Source: Symsagittifera roscoffensis
Taxonomy: Eukaryota > Xenacoelomorpha > Acoela > Convolutidae
Direction of reading: 5' to 3'
Assembly (NCBI RefSeq): GCF_963678635.1
Contig: NW_026970813.1
Location: forward strand, 1-23,384
Length of the DNA: 23,384 nucleotides
Each line of letters starts with the position of its first letter. Positions within the stretch are counted from its first letter, which is position 1. The translations under genes were made by a program, and so were the position numbers. This document shows, one piece after another, positions 11,889 through 20,977 of the stretch. The notes under the pieces were generated by a model. The model made no database searches, was not told where the DNA came from, and was given only the letters and a program-made list of their open reading frames with translations.

Positions 11889-12822
11889 AGAAAGTCGAAT
11901 TTCAAAAACAACTTTAATTTTGTTTAACATCTTCAAATTCTCCTTAGTCGTTTTGAGTTTTCACATTTCCGTATTAACATGCTGAAAAGCACTTGAACAA
12001 ATGTAGTTCAAAATCAGCCAATAGAAATCACTTCAACTTATCACCTTATTTAGCCAATACGACTATTAGCCGATAAATATTAACCTCAAAGCACAACTAT
12101 AATTATAACTTCAAAACCTCCAGGTCAAAAAAAAGCAACCTGGTAAAATCTGACAACTAAAATAAATACAATCTCAATATTACAACCCTCCCCTATCAAG
12201 TAATACAAAGATCAACAATATTTTCCCACCTCAAAAGCCCTCTAACCAAAAATAATAAGTTTGCCTAAAGAGTAAACAAAAAACACATGATCATTTAGCC
12301 TAAAGTACAAAAATTTTCTGGATACCACCAACCATCAAATAAATAAAAACAAAATCGAGAAGACCACCCGAGCACATTAAAATACCCCCTCAACAATTTT
12401 TGACAAAACTTAACCCACTTGTCGAAAAATCAGTACATCATCCGACCACACTTGAATTCAGCCCCAAAAACCTAAAAAAGATTCGACAAAACGAATCATT
12501 TCTTAAATGCTTCTTTCCGCGACGGTCAATAAGTTCAAACCTATACTCTCAAACTTTTTTATAAAACTTTCTAATCTTCTCAAATGTTTTATAATATTTT
12601 TAAATGATACTTTTGAAGCTTTGATAATACTTTTCAGATTTTTTTTCAGCCTTTTCCTAATTTTTTATTCCATATTCGAAATATATTTCCATCTCTCCAA
12701 AATCCTTGATAATCCACAGGTACGATAATTCAACATCTATTTAAATGTTTCGAACCATCTTTAGTAGAACTGATATTTTTCTACTATTCATAATCTTTCT
12801 CTAATTTTTAACATCCCTCATA
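11889..12822 (+). other. Spacer between pol and accessory ORF
   Basis: About 930 bp with no coding frame consistent with its neighbours. The A-rich strand bias fades, and 12500-12720 turns T-rich, giving a 73-codon hydrophobic frame (12507-12728) that I regard as a composition effect. In an env-bearing element this interval could hold a splice acceptor or internal promoter for the downstream ORFs, but none is demonstrated. Confidence 0.4.
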
Positions 12823-14072
12823 ATGACAATGCGCAAAAGTACAGAAAAAGCAATCATCACATTTGCTTTTGCAACCATCCTTTTAATTCTTTTCATTGAA
12901 GAACTTTATAGTAAACATAAAATTTCTTCATTGAAAAATAAAAACTCGAAAAATTTTCGAAAATTGCTAACCTACAACCCCCACACCAGTCCCCACCAAC
13001 AACCTCCCAAGAAGATCCAACAACACCAACAAATACCCAAAACCCCCAATTATCAACACGCATTTCTTTCCATGACAATCCATATACATTTGAAGAAAGA
13101 CACGCACGATTATCTGAACCCTTAGAACCAGTTTTTTGCCACGCACCTTTGAGTGAACCACAATACGAACCCACATATAACATATACCCCCTTTACAGCA
13201 AGATCTTAATAGAAAAAGACATATTAGCCAAAATCACAACACACTTGAAATAAATAGACAAATCATACATCCAAGAAGGAACAGAAGTTTTCAAACTCCC
13301 AGAGCTCATCATCTTTAACATACCTCAATCACCAGCATCAAATCCTTCAGATCTTTCTAGTAGCACATTACCAGACACTTCCCCAATTGCTTCACAACTA
13401 AGCACTTCCAATATTCCATTAGATTATTTAGGTTCAACTCCCACATCAGAACAAATTCGAGAAAACCCCTTTAATCCCCCAGTAACTACTGAACGCCTAC
13501 CATATTGGACAACACACTCGCACACTCGAGTCGAACCCAGTTTAGTAAACGAACCAATTGACATTTTATATGATACAACACTATCAACGTTACCAGAAAC
13601 ACTTTTGCTTCCTTCAACAGCTTCCATAAGTCAAATATCACCAACAATTTTCCCCCTAAATTTCCCTACAAATCTTGACGCTCGATATCAAGAACAATCA
13701 ACTAATAATACCCCTCTCCGATTAGATTAGAACGCATTGTAGCACCTCCACCATAATTTGATCAACACCATGAAAGTAGTAGACGACACAACTGGGCACT
13801 AAACAGACTACATTATAGACAAGATATCCACAAAGATCCAAATACTCCAACAAAATAGTCTCACAATAAAATTCGAAATTACACTAAGATTAAAAAACAT
13901 TGTTCAACAGCCATTTTCATTAGCCCCTCCAAATGTAACAGCTCATATTTTACCTCTCCCATTTATAACAACCGAAATCATATATAAATTCGATAGATAT
14001 ACCAAAAAGACAATTGGCTATATAAATTTTTACAACCCATATTCAGGACTATCATACATATGTATTTTCTAA
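12823..14072 (+). pseudogene. Membrane-anchored P/S/T-rich accessory ORF
   Basis: It starts at ATG 12823 (MTMRKSTEKAII) with a short basic N-terminus and a hydrophobic span AIITFAFATILLILFIEEL (about residues 10-28), then a Lys/Ser/Asn-rich stretch. A frameshift near 12955-12963 leads to frame 0, which is rich in Pro, Ser, Thr, Gln and acidic residues, with TAA at 13251, TAG at 13728 and TAG at 13740. A short section (about 13760-13857) is read in another frame. Frame 0 resumes near 13860 and ends ...NPYSGLSYICIF at TAA 14070-14072, overlapping the env start by 13 bp. The total is about 415 codons. The topology fits a type II or signal-anchored membrane protein encoded between pol and env. 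I do not recognise the family, and standard gypsy-type elements have no gene here. Confidence 0.5.
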
Positions 14073-16680
14073 AGCTTTTTACATTTCACCAGCTTCTTTT
14101 TCTCATTTTTTGCAAAACAAACCAAAATCCTTCTCCTTGCAGAGGACCCCAGGATTTATTAGTAACACACTACGATTGTGAAGAAAACGAATTGAAAACA
14201 CTATAAAAGTCTGCTATAAATCAAGTTACACAAAGTGAATCCGAACCACAAGCTATAGAAACCACAAACATCGTAGCTACATTATACTCGAAAACCCGAG
14301 CAAAAACACTCACAGGTTATAAATTCAAAATTCACAGCGACATTTTCCGAAAAGAAAGTACACTGTTCACAAGCCTCAAATGGTAATAAAAGCTGATTGA
14401 ATCATGAACCCTTCTACCAAAGTAACATTGAAAAATTTTCTCATCTCAATTCTCAAGACTGTAAAACTGAACTTAAATGACGAAATCTCACAACCAATAT
14501 AGGCACAAACAGGAAACTTGTAAATTTTCAAGTCTTTCCAGACTCAGCACATCAAGCCGAACTTGAAAAACACCAAGGTCATATACGATTAGACACAAAA
14601 TTTCTCTTTCATGGAGCACACGGAAGAATAACATATGCACTTGATGATAAACATTGGATACCACACATTGGAATAAATAATCCTTCAAACTGCAAAGCAG
14701 ACACAAAAAAATAAAGAATACAAAGAAATAAAGTTTTTCGACTAGAAAATACCACTTAAAAAGTACAATTAACATGTGACTTAAAAGATGACACAATAAT
14801 TTATCAAGGAATCAGACTCCCTTGCAAAAATGACCAAGGATATTGCGATCCTACAACTCGCACACAAGCAACCATTGTATGGTTTCTCGAAGAAAACTGT
14901 ACTATTTTTCAAGTTGCAAAAATACACACAAGAATGATAAAATTTCACCAAAATTTTTTTTAGAATCAATTTCTTTTGAGGATGTCAATCCCGACCAAGT
15001 TAGACACACGAATCAAAAACTTAGAAACATTCACAACATAGAAATTAAATTAACACGTTTCCAATTATGCCTAGAAATAGAATTTGCATGTAAATACAAA
15101 AAACCACTATACAAAACACACTATTCACTAATTCTTGTCGAATACGAAGATGTTTTCGACATGAATTTAGCCAAATTAATCAAAAACCAAATTGCAACAT
15201 ATCACTCATATACTGACGAGAACTCATACGCCTCATTAAAATTCCAAAAGAATTCAGGAAGAACCAGTGGAAAATTAAAACGACAAGATACGGAAAGTAC
15301 ACGTTTACGGGAACTATCACTCATGAACAGCACATATTTTCGCGAAATTCATTATGACATACACTTTGACTAGAAATTAGGTTATACAATAAGCTGAATT
15401 TTTCAAGAAATGTTGTTATCAGAACTAGAAACTCTACACCAACTATGTGAACTTGAAAGAACACATATTTTACAAGCACTAGCACTAGCAGTACTAAAAA
15501 TACCATATGCAGGATGTCTATTATCCGGAAATAGATCAAATTTCCTTGACTATGAAGAAAACTTTTGATGGTTTTACACTTGCATTAAAACGTACCACCT
15601 TTATATGTTTTTCAAGACAAAAGATGTTACAAAAAAATCCCAATATTCTAAAAAGTAAAGTACATTTTGTCAATACAATTTCCCGAAGAACATATTTTTG
15701 TGATACAGCAGTCCCATGTGGATCAGAAAACGACCACAATGTTGTTTAACTAAATCCCAACGAAGACCAATACTACCTAGTTAGACCATACCCAACATTA
15801 AAGCAACCATTAAATAAAGTTTTCACCTGAAAGTATTAAAGCTCATGCACGCAACCCAAATATCGATTTACAATCAATAGGTTATACTCAAACTCAGACA
15901 AACAAAACCACTTTCGTACACAAGAGTTCAAAGATCTACTTACAAAATTGGACACAATACAACGACAATCAATAGATCAAAATTAACGCAGACTTGCAGA
16001 AACCGCAGGATTTTCAGAAATTTACGCACAAGACTATAGCGGATATTTTAAAGATATTAAGGATTACATATATTCAAATGGCGAAAACTATAGACCACAA
16101 GATATATCACCAATTAATATTTTTTCAATTTGTAAATTTGAAAAACGAACTTCCTGCTTTTCTAGGATGGCCCTATTACATCTTAGAAAGATTGACTATA
16201 TCAAACGCAATGTTTATTTTTATCGGCTTTATTTTCTCTCTTTTGAAAGGAATCTATAACACATGCGCGATACACTCAAAAGAGAACCCACAAGCAAGCG
16301 TAGCACGCTTTCTATTTGCAGAGTTTTTTTGGAATTTTCTCCACATCAATAAATAAAATATTTTAGATTCACAAATTAAAGAATATATTACAAAAGTATC
16401 AACAAAACCAAACACAAATGATGAATCACAAAACAATACAAACATATCACCCACAGCACCACAATTACCCAGTTTACATCACAGTCACCCATTATCCTTA
16501 GTATCACGACAATTTAGGAATCTAGCACTCAAAAACACTACAAGGTCAAGACCTAATTACCTACAAAGCCCAATTCACCATATAGTAACACAGCAATCCC
16601 AAAATGACGAAACATTTGAACAATTTATCGAAGAACCGCATACCACCATTTTTCAATCTCAAAACAATCATTTTTTTTAG
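14060..16680 (+). pseudogene. env: Env-like glycoprotein, decayed
   Basis: ATG 14060 opens a signal-peptide-like start (MYFLKLFTFHQLLFLIFC) followed by a Cys-containing ectodomain start (CRGPQDLLVTHYDC). The coding sense then moves through several frames: frame 2 to about 14360 with TAA 14204; frame 0 about 14360-14960 with TGA 14394, TGA 14478, TAA 14712 and TAA 14757; a shift at the T8 run 14954-14961; frame 2 (14950-15570) with TAG 15371, TGA 15395 and TGA 15566; then frame 0 pieces with TAA 15747 and 15984. The end is frame 1 from about 16140, with a transmembrane span (AMFIFIGFIFSLLKGIYN, about 16210-16260), TAA 16354 and a long Ser/Thr/Gln/His-rich cytoplasmic tail to TAG 16678-16680. 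Signal peptide, Cys-rich ectodomain, single C-terminal anchor and place after pol identify an envelope protein. The viral source family is not identified. It is clearly inactive. Confidence 0.7.
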
Positions 16681-16686
16681 ACCACG

Positions 16687-17095
16687 ATGAGCCGACAAAT
16701 TGGATCCCTTCTCCGTTCAAATTCCCATCCAGCCAATCTCCAAAACTCAATTCCCATCATTCCACTTTTTGCTTTTACGCCACCTGATTCACCTCAAATT
16801 AACACATCATCCGGCATGGATTCTGATGCTAACCCAGATATCACAGTTTTTCACACAACCTCCCAATTTGAAAACTCCGACTTTGAAACGTTTGATGAAT
16901 TCGCAGATTCAGAACCCAGCCCCTCGACCTTTTCTTAACCCAGTCCATCTACCTTTTCTCAACTTCCCTTTCGACCCATCCACTCCCAATTCAAAGTGAA
17001 CCCCCCTACCACCTCTCATGTTTACCAAGTGACACTAACCTATTCTCCTTTTACAAATGAACGTTCCAACAATAATTCCCCAGATAACACACAAA
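16687..17095 (+). pseudogene. Small post-env ORF
   Basis: It starts at ATG 16687, six bases after the env stop (MSRQIGSLLRSNSHPANLQN). The 83-codon protein is Ser/Pro/Asp-rich with FENSDFETFDEFADSEPSPS near the end and stops at TAA 16936-16938. The same frame stays open beyond this to 17214. However, from about 17095 on the DNA is the complement of recognisable minus-strand pol, so the last ~40 codons are only an antisense shadow. The stop lies in a 24-bp tandem repeat whose second copy has CAA at the same place. Codon use is less A-biased than in env. It may be a fourth element gene or an LTR-region ORF. Confidence 0.35.
16918..16965 (+). repeat. 24-bp in-frame tandem duplication with TAA/CAA difference
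   Basis: Copy 1 (16918-16941) reads AGCCCCTCGACCTTTTCTTAA plus CCC; copy 2 (16942-16965) is AGTCCATCTACCTTTTCTCAA plus CTT. Both encode the same PSPSTFS-type heptapeptide core. At the equivalent codon copy 1 has TAA (16936) and copy 2 has CAA (16960). The third-position differences show the duplication is not recent. Confidence 0.8.
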
Positions 17096-17265
17096 TATGT
17101 CTCGAAAAAACTTCCTCGTTCCGCTCAGATGGCTTCGAGCTGTTTGTCCGTTATTTTGCCCCTCAAGTGTTCAATCTCTGGCAGGACCGGTTTATCACTT
17201 TGCATTTTATCTAGTGTGGGCCGTTCCGGAAAGTTCGAGCAGCTCGATAGCCCATCGTCCGTCTC
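17092..17265 (-). pseudogene. pol: Truncated Pol linker before RT
   Basis: Directly after the stop of the retropepsin frame (TAA 17266-17268) the same minus-strand frame continues open for 46 codons to TGA 17125-17127. It reads VLPEIEHLRGKITDKQLEAI. A shift at about 17128 gives ERNEEVFSRH down to about 17098. These match the stretch that precedes the RT domain in a widespread invertebrate Ty3/gypsy lineage (recognised from memory). Below about 17095 the similarity stops, and no RT motif (for example YxDD) is found further on. This is therefore a truncation at the junction with the + strand element. Confidence 0.65.
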
Positions 17266-18582
17266 TTACTTAAGTGATTTAACAAGACCTGATGAACCTT
17301 TGAATTTCTTCAATCGTCTCAAGATAGAAGTTTTGTAAAAATTAAGACACTCAACAACTTCATTTTGTTTTGAATTCTCAGTCATTTCATATCGAGTTTT
17401 AACGAGTAAAGCATATCCCAGCGTCCTCCCCCTCTGTATCGTGATGGGTATATCAAGAGTATTCAACAAGACACTGACGCAGAGACCGCTCTTCGTTATC
17501 GAGAAGGATCTTCCTAAAACAGCAGCACTTTGACTATCAGGATTCGGGACTATGCATACTTGCTTGTTGTCACTTAGTTCATTGTAGTTTTTCATTCTCA
17601 AGCTTACGATCGCCGTTTCGTTCGCCTTTAGCCTCACCCTCCTACTCAAGAATACCGGTGCTTTATTTTCATTCGCTATTATTAAATTTACCGGTTTAAT
17701 TGCGTACGTCCTATCCGGGTTTCTTATCCTGCACATCGCATTGTTTAAATCAATCGTTACGTCGAAGTTCCTGATGAATTCCCTGCCTAAATTGAATTGG
17801 TCAGACTCATCTAGGTTTTCTACTACAAGAAAGCTCAACCACAGATTGCTTTCCCCCAGATTTAGGGCTATTATTGGTGTTCTGCCTAGCACCCGCAGCG
17901 CCCCTTTATTAGCCGCTGACAACCGTATTCTCGAGTCTATCAAGTCATCTTTGTTGAAGCCCATTCGCTCCCAAGTTTTGATTGGTATTACACTCAAGAC
18001 CGCACCAGTATCGAGTAACCAACGAAAGTGAGTCTTTTTGCCACTTATGTCAAGCACATGTGCTGATACGTCTACCTCTGTCCCAATCTGCATTATATCC
18101 TCCTCCAGCATGGCACAGTGTCCAATCGATCTCACCTTTAACTCTTCTTTTTCTACGTAGATCTGCCCTACTAGATCTTTATCACATGTTATCATTGTTT
18201 TCGTATAGATATTGATCCCATCTACATTTAGCATCACCTCATGCGGACCATTAGCTTCTGTGTACCTGCTATCAACTCGGACTGACTTGCTACCCCCTCT
18301 TGTGAGTAGTGCCCTCAAGGCTCTAGAAGTCGTTTGTGGGCTTATACCACTCAAGTAATCTGCGTACACATCAATGTGCATTATGGTCTGGTCGCTGGGT
18401 TCGCTCAAGTTTCTCGTCACCACATGGCCGCCCACGGTGATTATTGACATTATTCTTGCTCCGATTTTCGTTATGCCGAATGGCTTTCCCGTCACCATTT
18501 TTACAGTGTTGCAGTTTCCACTTTTTGTCGACCCCGCTACAGCCTTTGCTATTGACTGCGAACAACCTAATGCCTCATTCAA
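17266..18582 (-). CDS. pol: Gypsy-like Pol N-terminal part with retropepsin
   Basis: A 438-codon open frame. Residues 186-210 contain FRWLLDTGAVLSVIPI with the catalytic DTG at 191-193, the aspartic-protease signature of LTR retrotransposons. ALRVLG (about 228-233) and FNLGREFI (263-270, the I/L-LG-x-D/E-F motif) complete the retropepsin pattern. Residues after about 290 form the protease-RT linker. It would release Gag and Pol products in virus-like particles. No ATG begins the frame; the first codon at 18582 is TTG, and the frame is reached from gag by a +1 shift at 18575-18582, so it is a continuation of a Gag-Pol polyprotein rather than an independent gene. The frame ends in TAA just before the RT linker, so Pol is broken. 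Confidence 0.8.
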   Translation of the reverse strand: MNEALGCSQSIAKAVAGSTKSGNCNTVKMVTGKPFGITKIGARIMSIITVGGHVVTRNLSEPSDQTIMHIDVYADYLSGISPQTTSRALRALLTRGGSKSVRVDSRYTEANGPHEVMLNVDGINIYTKTMITCDKDLVGQIYVEKEELKVRSIGHCAMLEEDIMQIGTEVDVSAHVLDISGKKTHFRWLLDTGAVLSVIPIKTWERMGFNKDDLIDSRIRLSAANKGALRVLGRTPIIALNLGESNLWLSFLVVENLDESDQFNLGREFIRNFDVTIDLNNAMCRIRNPDRTYAIKPVNLIIANENKAPVFLSRRVRLKANETAIVSLRMKNYNELSDNKQVCIVPNPDSQSAAVLGRSFSITKSGLCVSVLLNTLDIPITIQRGRTLGYALLVKTRYEMTENSKQNEVVECLNFYKTSILRRLKKFKGSSGLVKSLK

Positions 18583-20074
18583 TTTCTGCCTTTCGATCTC
18601 TTGCTTTAGTCGTTGTTCTATTTTCTTTCGCCGCCAGGTCCTGTTTCACTTTATTGATAGCTTCCGTCGCCTCTTTCTCATAATTTATCTCTAGGGCGTT
18701 CCAGTCCGTGGCTTCTATTGCACTATTAACTTGCGTTACAGCTTTCACTGTTTTCGTTGGCAGTTCCGTACTCGGTTCTCCTAAATTTTTTGTTTCAAAC
18801 TCGGTTTGTCTATTTCGCTGATTCTGCACCACCGCTAACGCCAATTTATGTTTGGGGTGACTCTGGTCCTTGACCGCCTCCCAAAACAAAGGAAAATCCA
18901 TACTGAAGTGCCCTTGCTGATTCCAGAAGAAGCATTTTGCACCTATCTTGACAATTAAGCCACTATAGTACTCGTGTTCTTCCATCTGGCTCATGTCCTC
19001 CTCATCTGGTGCGTATCCCAGACTCTTCATGCCCTGTTTGTATGTTGTGCAATCAGCCACGTGATGATCAGTTGACCCGCAGTTTGCGCATGATCTACGT
19101 TTGTCCATGTCGTGTCTAGGCTTGTACCATGACGACCTTTGTGGTTGGCTCCACCCTTGCATGTTCCTGTTATCTGAATATGAGTATTTCTTGGGTTTCA
19201 TTAGCATGTATTCTCTCGACTTCTGTCTCATCTCGTCTGGAGTCGGTGTACTATCTTTCGACAATGTGTAGTATGTTGCTAACATTGTCCTCAAGTCATC
19301 ACTCTTTACCCCATCTATGATCTTCGAGGTGATGCTAAAATTTCTTCTGTTTGTTGATTCTTCAGGGTCACTCCTTCGTCTCAAGTTCTCAAGGTCATCC
19401 AGGAACCGATCAATTGATTCATCGTCCATTTGCCTTCTCTTTTCAAATCGCATCATCGCTTGGTGACCCTTCATGCCCGACCCAAATCGATTCAACAAAA
19501 TCTCGAAAATTTTATCCTCTGTGTCGCGTTCTTCTTCTTTCTTTGCAACCACGCATTTCAACGCCGTGCCTTCTAAATTGCTGAGTATCGCTGTGCAGGC
19601 TTGTCTCTCATCATTCAAGTTGTCGAGTTCTAAATGTAATCTCATAACTTCCACCCAAGTGTCAATGCATCCATCTGAATCATCCTTGAATTCTTTCGGT
19701 TTTTTGATAGTTTTCCTGGACTTGCCCCCTCCTCTATCACTCGAGTCAGTGTTCCTCGTAGCGAAGGCTTCTAGTGTCCTGTTCATCATCTCCCAGGTGC
19801 TTGCCCACGTCATAGCATCTGGTCCTACGTTGCTGTGAGTCGTGGAGTCTCCTGGACCACTCGTTGTATTTGCTGTTCCACTTTTCATAATTGTTTTGGC
19901 CCCACCGTTGCTGTGCTCACCGCATCCCGGGTTGAGGGTAACGGTGTCGATTGCCGTTTGTTTCGTTGTGGTTCCACGAAGTCCATTCTGTTGCCTTGCG
20001 TGCGATCCGCTGCCGGCCTGTCTTGTGATGTAGAGTTTCTCAAGATGGCGTCCAGTTTTGCCTGTATTGCACAT
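18575..20074 (-). CDS. gag: Gag body with CCHC zinc knuckle
   Basis: A 499-codon open frame; real coding probably begins at about residue 57 (near 19905), because upstream of that another frame carries the gag sequence. Residues 125-290 (FKDDSDGCIDTWVEVMRLHL onward) are the helical capsid-type domain with Trp and LEGTAL, typical of gypsy Gag. A zinc knuckle CANCGSTDHHVADC (329-342; CX2CX4HX4C) lies at 19049-19090. A second one at 381-394 (18893-18934) has lost two cysteines (CFFW..., ...DF). A charged, probably coiled tail (450-499) leads to the gag stop, overlapping the protease frame by 8 bases with a +1 offset. It would bind element RNA and build the particle. The frame is long and open, so decay is milder than in the env element. 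Confidence 0.75.
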   Translation of the reverse strand: MCNTGKTGRHLEKLYITRQAGSGSHARQQNGLRGTTTKQTAIDTVTLNPGCGEHSNGGAKTIMKSGTANTTSGPGDSTTHSNVGPDAMTWASTWEMMNRTLEAFATRNTDSSDRGGGKSRKTIKKPKEFKDDSDGCIDTWVEVMRLHLELDNLNDERQACTAILSNLEGTALKCVVAKKEEERDTEDKIFEILLNRFGSGMKGHQAMMRFEKRRQMDDESIDRFLDDLENLRRRSDPEESTNRRNFSITSKIIDGVKSDDLRTMLATYYTLSKDSTPTPDEMRQKSREYMLMKPKKYSYSDNRNMQGWSQPQRSSWYKPRHDMDKRRSCANCGSTDHHVADCTTYKQGMKSLGYAPDEEDMSQMEEHEYYSGLIVKIGAKCFFWNQQGHFSMDFPLFWEAVKDQSHPKHKLALAVVQNQRNRQTEFETKNLGEPSTELPTKTVKAVTQVNSAIEATDWNALEINYEKEATEAINKVKQDLAAKENRTTTKARDRKAEIE

Positions 20075-20229
20075 GAACTTTCAGCCTGGTTCCTGCTCAT
20101 TGTGTCCATCCTCGTTTCCAGACTCCTTAACTGGCTGTTGACATCATCATAATGTTGTTTCATTTGTTGCAAGTCTTTTTTGATGTTCTTCTCTCGTTCT
20201 TCGTCAGTGGCGTTTACCTTGTCTGACAT
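19885..20229 (-). pseudogene. gag: Gag N-terminal segment, coiled-coil part
   Basis: A 114-codon open frame: MSDKVNATDEEREKNIKKDL, then QQMKQHYDDVNSQLRSLETR, then a Gln/Arg/Pro-rich part to VGPKQL. The heptad-like Leu/Met spacing suggests a coiled coil, common in the N-terminal half of such Gag proteins. It overlaps the preceding segment by 16 bases and the gag body by about 190, with the coding sense passing to the body frame near 19890-19905. The break is a frameshift, since both sides fit one continuous charged protein. No independent start signal is evident. Confidence 0.55.
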
Positions 20230-20486
20230 CTGCTGAATATTTTCCTCTGTTGCCCTGGCCAGGTTGAAATAGTTGTCCAGGTACTCGTGTTGTTGTATCT
20301 TAACTCTTTCTTTATTACCTCTCTACCCTTCTCGCTGTGCTTCAGTTTCTTGTCGATCTGATCTAGCTTTCCCATCAAGTCGCCCAGCTCAAGAGAAGTT
20401 GTTTCATGGTTAGCTGTTGCCCTGTTGTTGGCTGCTGCTCCCAGTCTGACCTGGTCTTTGTTTTGGTCGGTGTCTGTCGTTTTCAT
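20214..20486 (-). pseudogene. gag: Gag N-terminal segment, middle frame
   Basis: A 90-codon open frame: MKTTDTDQNKDQVRLGAAAN, then LELGDLMGKLDQIDKKLKHS and a basic stretch. The charged helical character of residues 30-65 continues into the coiled-coil segment downstream. The last residues (after about 65) look out of frame, which implies a frameshift around 20270-20300. The 4-base overlap with the upstream segment (20483-20486) has the ATGA form, so this could be a true separate start rather than a mutation. Confidence 0.5.
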
Positions 20487-20977
20487 GAGAACTGTCCCAA
20501 GTGTTTTGCCTCTCTCGGTTTTCGGTTCTTTGCTGCTGCGTCTCTCGACTTCATTTCGACCATCATCGCCAATCTTTCCGTAAAAGACGTTCTTTTTGCT
20601 TGAGACTCGTCCTTCACCGTTTCTGGCGTGTTGCCTGTTGTGTCTTCCACAGTGTCTATCGGCGAGAACTCCATGGGCTTTGGATTTAGTTCTTCCGCAT
20701 TCGGCATCGGTGTTGACTCCGTCGTCTTCTTCTCCACCTCATCCACACTCTGGTTTGGTGTTTCTTGGTCAATCTCGATGGCGGGTTCCGCTCGTTTCCC
20801 TTCCGTGCCCTCTTTTGGTTTTTTCACTGTATTATTCCTCGTGTTTACCATGCTAACTGAAAAGTTCTTCTTTGTTATCCTTGGGCCCATTGATGTCGTT
20901 TTACGTAGCGACGAGTTGTATTTTGTCTTTGATTCAATAGATCTTTTTTCAGCCACCGGTACCCTGCTCCGTCTCAT
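20483..20977 (-). CDS. Leader ORF / Gag N-terminus
   Basis: A 164-codon open frame starting MRRSRVPVAEKRSIESKTKY. It is rich in Lys, Arg, Glu, Thr and Pro, with an acidic middle (about 72-120) and a basic end (MKSRDAAAKNRKPREAKHLG). It looks disordered and has no domain I recognise. It is the first open frame of the minus-strand element and ends by overlapping the next frame as ATGA. It may be the N-terminal part of Gag or a small separate leader ORF. Another in-frame ATG occurs at residue 30, so the start is uncertain. Confidence 0.5.
   Translation of the reverse strand: MRRSRVPVAEKRSIESKTKYNSSLRKTTSMGPRITKKNFSVSMVNTRNNTVKKPKEGTEGKRAEPAIEIDQETPNQSVDEVEKKTTESTPMPNAEELNPKPMEFSPIDTVEDTTGNTPETVKDESQAKRTSFTERLAMMVEMKSRDAAAKNRKPREAKHLGQFS

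Noticed and set aside
12507-12728. 73-codon hydrophobic ORF as a membrane protein
   Set aside because: Its hydrophobicity follows from a T-rich stretch. It does not share the A-ending codon bias of neighbouring element genes and has no known match.
12893-13183. Minus-strand Gly/Val/Trp-rich frames
   Set aside because: They are antisense shadows of the Pro/Gln/Thr-rich accessory ORF on the + strand.
9588-16680. A host with a reassigned stop code (UAA/UAG as Gln) as the main explanation
   Set aside because: The same region also has several single-base frameshifts and some TGA stops, and the neighbouring gag and protease frames are long and open under the standard code. Decay is simpler. The bias itself is kept as a finding.
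18374-20856. Several + strand frames of 60-121 codons
   Set aside because: They are antisense to the gag and protease frames, which carry the recognisable motifs.
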